Part shown: positions 62,491 to 64,000 of the stretch, in pieces
How the letters are laid out: each line of letters begins with the position of its first letter
How positions within the stretch are numbered: the first letter of the stretch is position 1
Assembly (NCBI GenBank): GCA_903933935.1
Contig: CAIZMB010000046.1
Location: 1-64,000, forward strand
Direction of reading: 5' to 3'
Length of the DNA: 64,000 nucleotides
Source of the DNA: an uncultured Cytophagaceae bacterium
GTDB taxonomy: Bacteria > Bacteroidota > Bacteroidia > Cytophagales > Spirosomataceae
Translations under genes and position numbers: made by a program
The notes under the pieces: model-generated
The model's database searches: none
Told to the model about the DNA's origin: nothing
Seen by the model: the letters and a program-made list of their open reading frames with translations, nothing else

Positions 62491-63805
62491 CAATATCTCC
62501 ATATAGATCAAACTCCTCTGCCTTATTGATTTTAACATGAACAAAATCACCAAGCCTTGCATATTGTTCGGCTGGGATTAGGACTTCGTTATCAACTTCT
62601 GGGCTGTCAAATTCGGTTCGGCCAACAAAATATCCACTCTCTTTTCGGTCGACCAAAACTTTCACCGTTTGGCCTACTTTTGCTTGATTCAACTCTTCCG
62701 AAATGGTTTGTTGGAGTGCCATGATTTCATCCGACCTCTCTTGTTTTACGTCCTCTGGTACATTATCCTCCACCAAATAGGCATGCGTATTTTCTTCATG
62801 GCTATAATTAAAGATACCCAAACGGTCAAATCGCATTCGTTCAACAAACGAATAGGTCTCCTCAAAATCAGCTTCCGTTTCACCTGGATAACCAGAAATC
62901 AAGGTAGTTCTCAAGGCAATTCCTGGAACTTTTTCACGTATCGTTTCGATCAGTGCTTCTGTTTTTTCGCGGGTGATTCCTCGGCGCATGTGCTTCAGCA
63001 TCGCATCTGAACCACTTTGTAAGGGCATATCTAAGTAGCGACAAATATTTTCACGCTCAGCCATTGTGTCTAGAATTTCCAGAGGGAAGCCTGCCGGATA
63101 GGCATATTGCAAGCGAATCCATTCGATTCCATTGACGTCTGAAAGTCGTTCTAATAATTCTTTTAACTTGCGCCCGCCTGTTTGACCCCCTTTTAAATCT
63201 AATCCGTAAAAGGTTAAATCCTGGGCAATTAAGATTAATTCTTTGGTTCCTTTTTTAGCTAATGAATTGGCTTCTAAAACCAATTCGTCCATATTTCTAG
63301 AAACGTGTTTTCCTCGCATGATGGGGATTGCACAAAAACTACAGGGTCGATCGCAGCCCTCAGCAATCTTCAAATAGGCAAAATGCGCGGGTGTGGTTAG
63401 AAACCTTTCGCCTACTAACTCGTGTTTATAATCTGCCTTTAAGGCCTTAAGTAACCTAGGTAATTCATTGGTCCCAAAGAAAGCGTCAACCAAGGGTATT
63501 TCTTTTTCTAAATCGTCCTTGTATCGATGCGATAAACAACCCGTGACATATAATTTATCTATTTTCCCAGCTTCCTTTGCGTCTACGTATCGTAAGATCG
63601 TATCGATGGATTCTTGTTTTGCATTGTCAATAAAACCACAAGTGTTGACCACAACAATGGATGCAGTGTCCTTTTTAGCTTCATGCGTCACTTCTAGGCC
63701 ATTGCCTTTGAGTTGGGTATAAAGTACTTCCGAGTCAACGAGGTTTTTCGAACAACCTAGGGTAACGATGTTGATGGAAGCTTTTGGTTTTACTTTTGTT
63801 TTCAT
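62480..63805 (-). CDS. rimO: Ribosomal protein S12 methylthiotransferase
   Basis: A 441-aa radical-SAM enzyme that adds a methylthio group to Asp of ribosomal protein S12. The N-terminal UPF0004 domain has Cys in TLGCSKNLVDSE, VNTCGFIDNA and VTGCLSHRY for the second cluster. The radical-SAM motif is CDRPCSFCAIP (CxxxCxxC). A TRAM domain with VDRKESGYFVGRTEFDSPEVDNEV closes the chain. The SKNLVDSE and DAFFGTNE segments favour RimO over MiaB. Convergent with the E1-rhodanese gene (11 bp overlap). Confidence 0.95.
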   Translation of the reverse strand: MKTKVKPKASINIVTLGCSKNLVDSEVLYTQLKGNGLEVTHEAKKDTASIVVVNTCGFIDNAKQESIDTILRYVDAKEAGKIDKLYVTGCLSHRYKDDLEKEIPLVDAFFGTNELPRLLKALKADYKHELVGERFLTTPAHFAYLKIAEGCDRPCSFCAIPIMRGKHVSRNMDELVLEANSLAKKGTKELILIAQDLTFYGLDLKGGQTGGRKLKELLERLSDVNGIEWIRLQYAYPAGFPLEILDTMAERENICRYLDMPLQSGSDAMLKHMRRGITREKTEALIETIREKVPGIALRTTLISGYPGETEADFEETYSFVERMRFDRLGIFNYSHEENTHAYLVEDNVPEDVKQERSDEIMALQQTISEELNQAKVGQTVKVLVDRKESGYFVGRTEFDSPEVDNEVLIPAEQYARLGDFVHVKINKAEEFDLYGDIVNI

Positions 63806-63938
63806 TCAATTCAAATTAGTGTGCAATTTACGAAGAATTATGGGAGTTTTGCCCCCTCTTTTTTATTCAAAATTTAAATGGAAGTATTAAAAATTTCATT
63901 TCTTTTAGTAGTATTGCAATTCATAAAACTTATTTACA

Positions 63939-64000
63939 ATGAAAAAACTGATATTAACATGTGCGCTAATGACTTTTGGCTTGATGGCATTTGCTCAAAG
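63939..64000 (+). CDS. Secreted protein, 5' end only
   Basis: A short open frame to the window edge: MKKLILTCALMTFGLMAFAQ, a signal peptide with a likely signal peptidase I site after FAQ. Nothing of the mature protein is visible, so no function can be given. Confidence 0.6.
   Translation, partial: MKKLILTCALMTFGLMAFAQ

Overview
The window is a chromosomal segment from a Gram-negative member of the Bacteroidota, most likely an aerobic Cytophagales-type bacterium. The evidence is a type IX secretion (T9SS) lipoprotein of the PorW/SprE kind, a secreted protein with a T9SS C-terminal sorting tail, a SusC/SusD pair, an ATP synthase a-subunit with the long N-terminal extension seen in this phylum, and repeated TAnnTTTG promoter -7 elements. 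The DNA is AT-rich and gene-dense, with no phage, insertion sequence, CRISPR array, tRNA or rRNA that I can see. I cannot name the genus.

Layout. 1-7.2 kb: a partial T9SS lipoprotein gene (minus strand) diverges from atpZ, the rod-shape cell wall pair mrdA-rodA, an MFS transporter and a cryptic kinase-like protein. 7.2-10.6 kb (minus): the F0 half of ATP synthase (AtpI-like, atpB, atpE, atpF, atpH), closed by a terminator and without atpA/atpG, then a DUF423 protein. 10.7-18 kb: metX under a SAM riboswitch, an SDR, a nucleoside-type MFS permease, DUF3592, myo-inositol oxygenase, a serine hydrolase with an NTF2-like protein, and yidD. 18-22 kb: an acyl-CoA dehydrogenase and an M1 peptidase. 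22-32.8 kb: a same-strand accessory block of susC, susD, a VCBS/UnbV lipoprotein, a vanadium-haloperoxidase-like lipoprotein and a DUF1080 protein.

32.8-36.8 kb (minus): hemA, recX, then an aminotransferase-tyrA pair preceded by a tyrosine-rich leader peptide and mutually exclusive RNA hairpins. 36.9-44.1 kb: an HSDL2-like SDR, a YheT-like hydrolase, a SerB-SerA fusion followed by serC (the whole serine pathway in two genes), a Gfo/Idh oxidoreductase, an SGNH hydrolase and an NrtR-like regulator. 44.1-53.2 kb: yebC, a CBM9/DUF5916 outer-membrane protein, DUF2911, a stand-alone receiver domain with an MBL hydrolase and a HAD phosphatase, a T9SS-exported metalloprotease-like protein, and accD. 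53.3-64 kb: a coiled-coil zinc-ribbon protein, a Nif3-like protein, a Nudix hydrolase, a sodium/solute symporter, a PBP4-type carboxypeptidase, an APC permease, an EEP-family protein, rpmB, an E1-rhodanese fusion, rimO and the start of a further secreted protein.

The most interesting element is the putative transcription attenuator before the aminotransferase-tyrA operon (34872-35030). A consensus promoter lies 4 nt before a 21-codon ORF with six Tyr codons. Its stop codon abuts an anti-terminator arm that pairs perfectly with the 5' arm of an intrinsic terminator. This would couple charged tRNA-Tyr levels to tyrosine synthesis. Second is the SusCD-UnbV-haloperoxidase-DUF1080 operon, whose haloperoxidase signature is complete and whose substrate is unknown.
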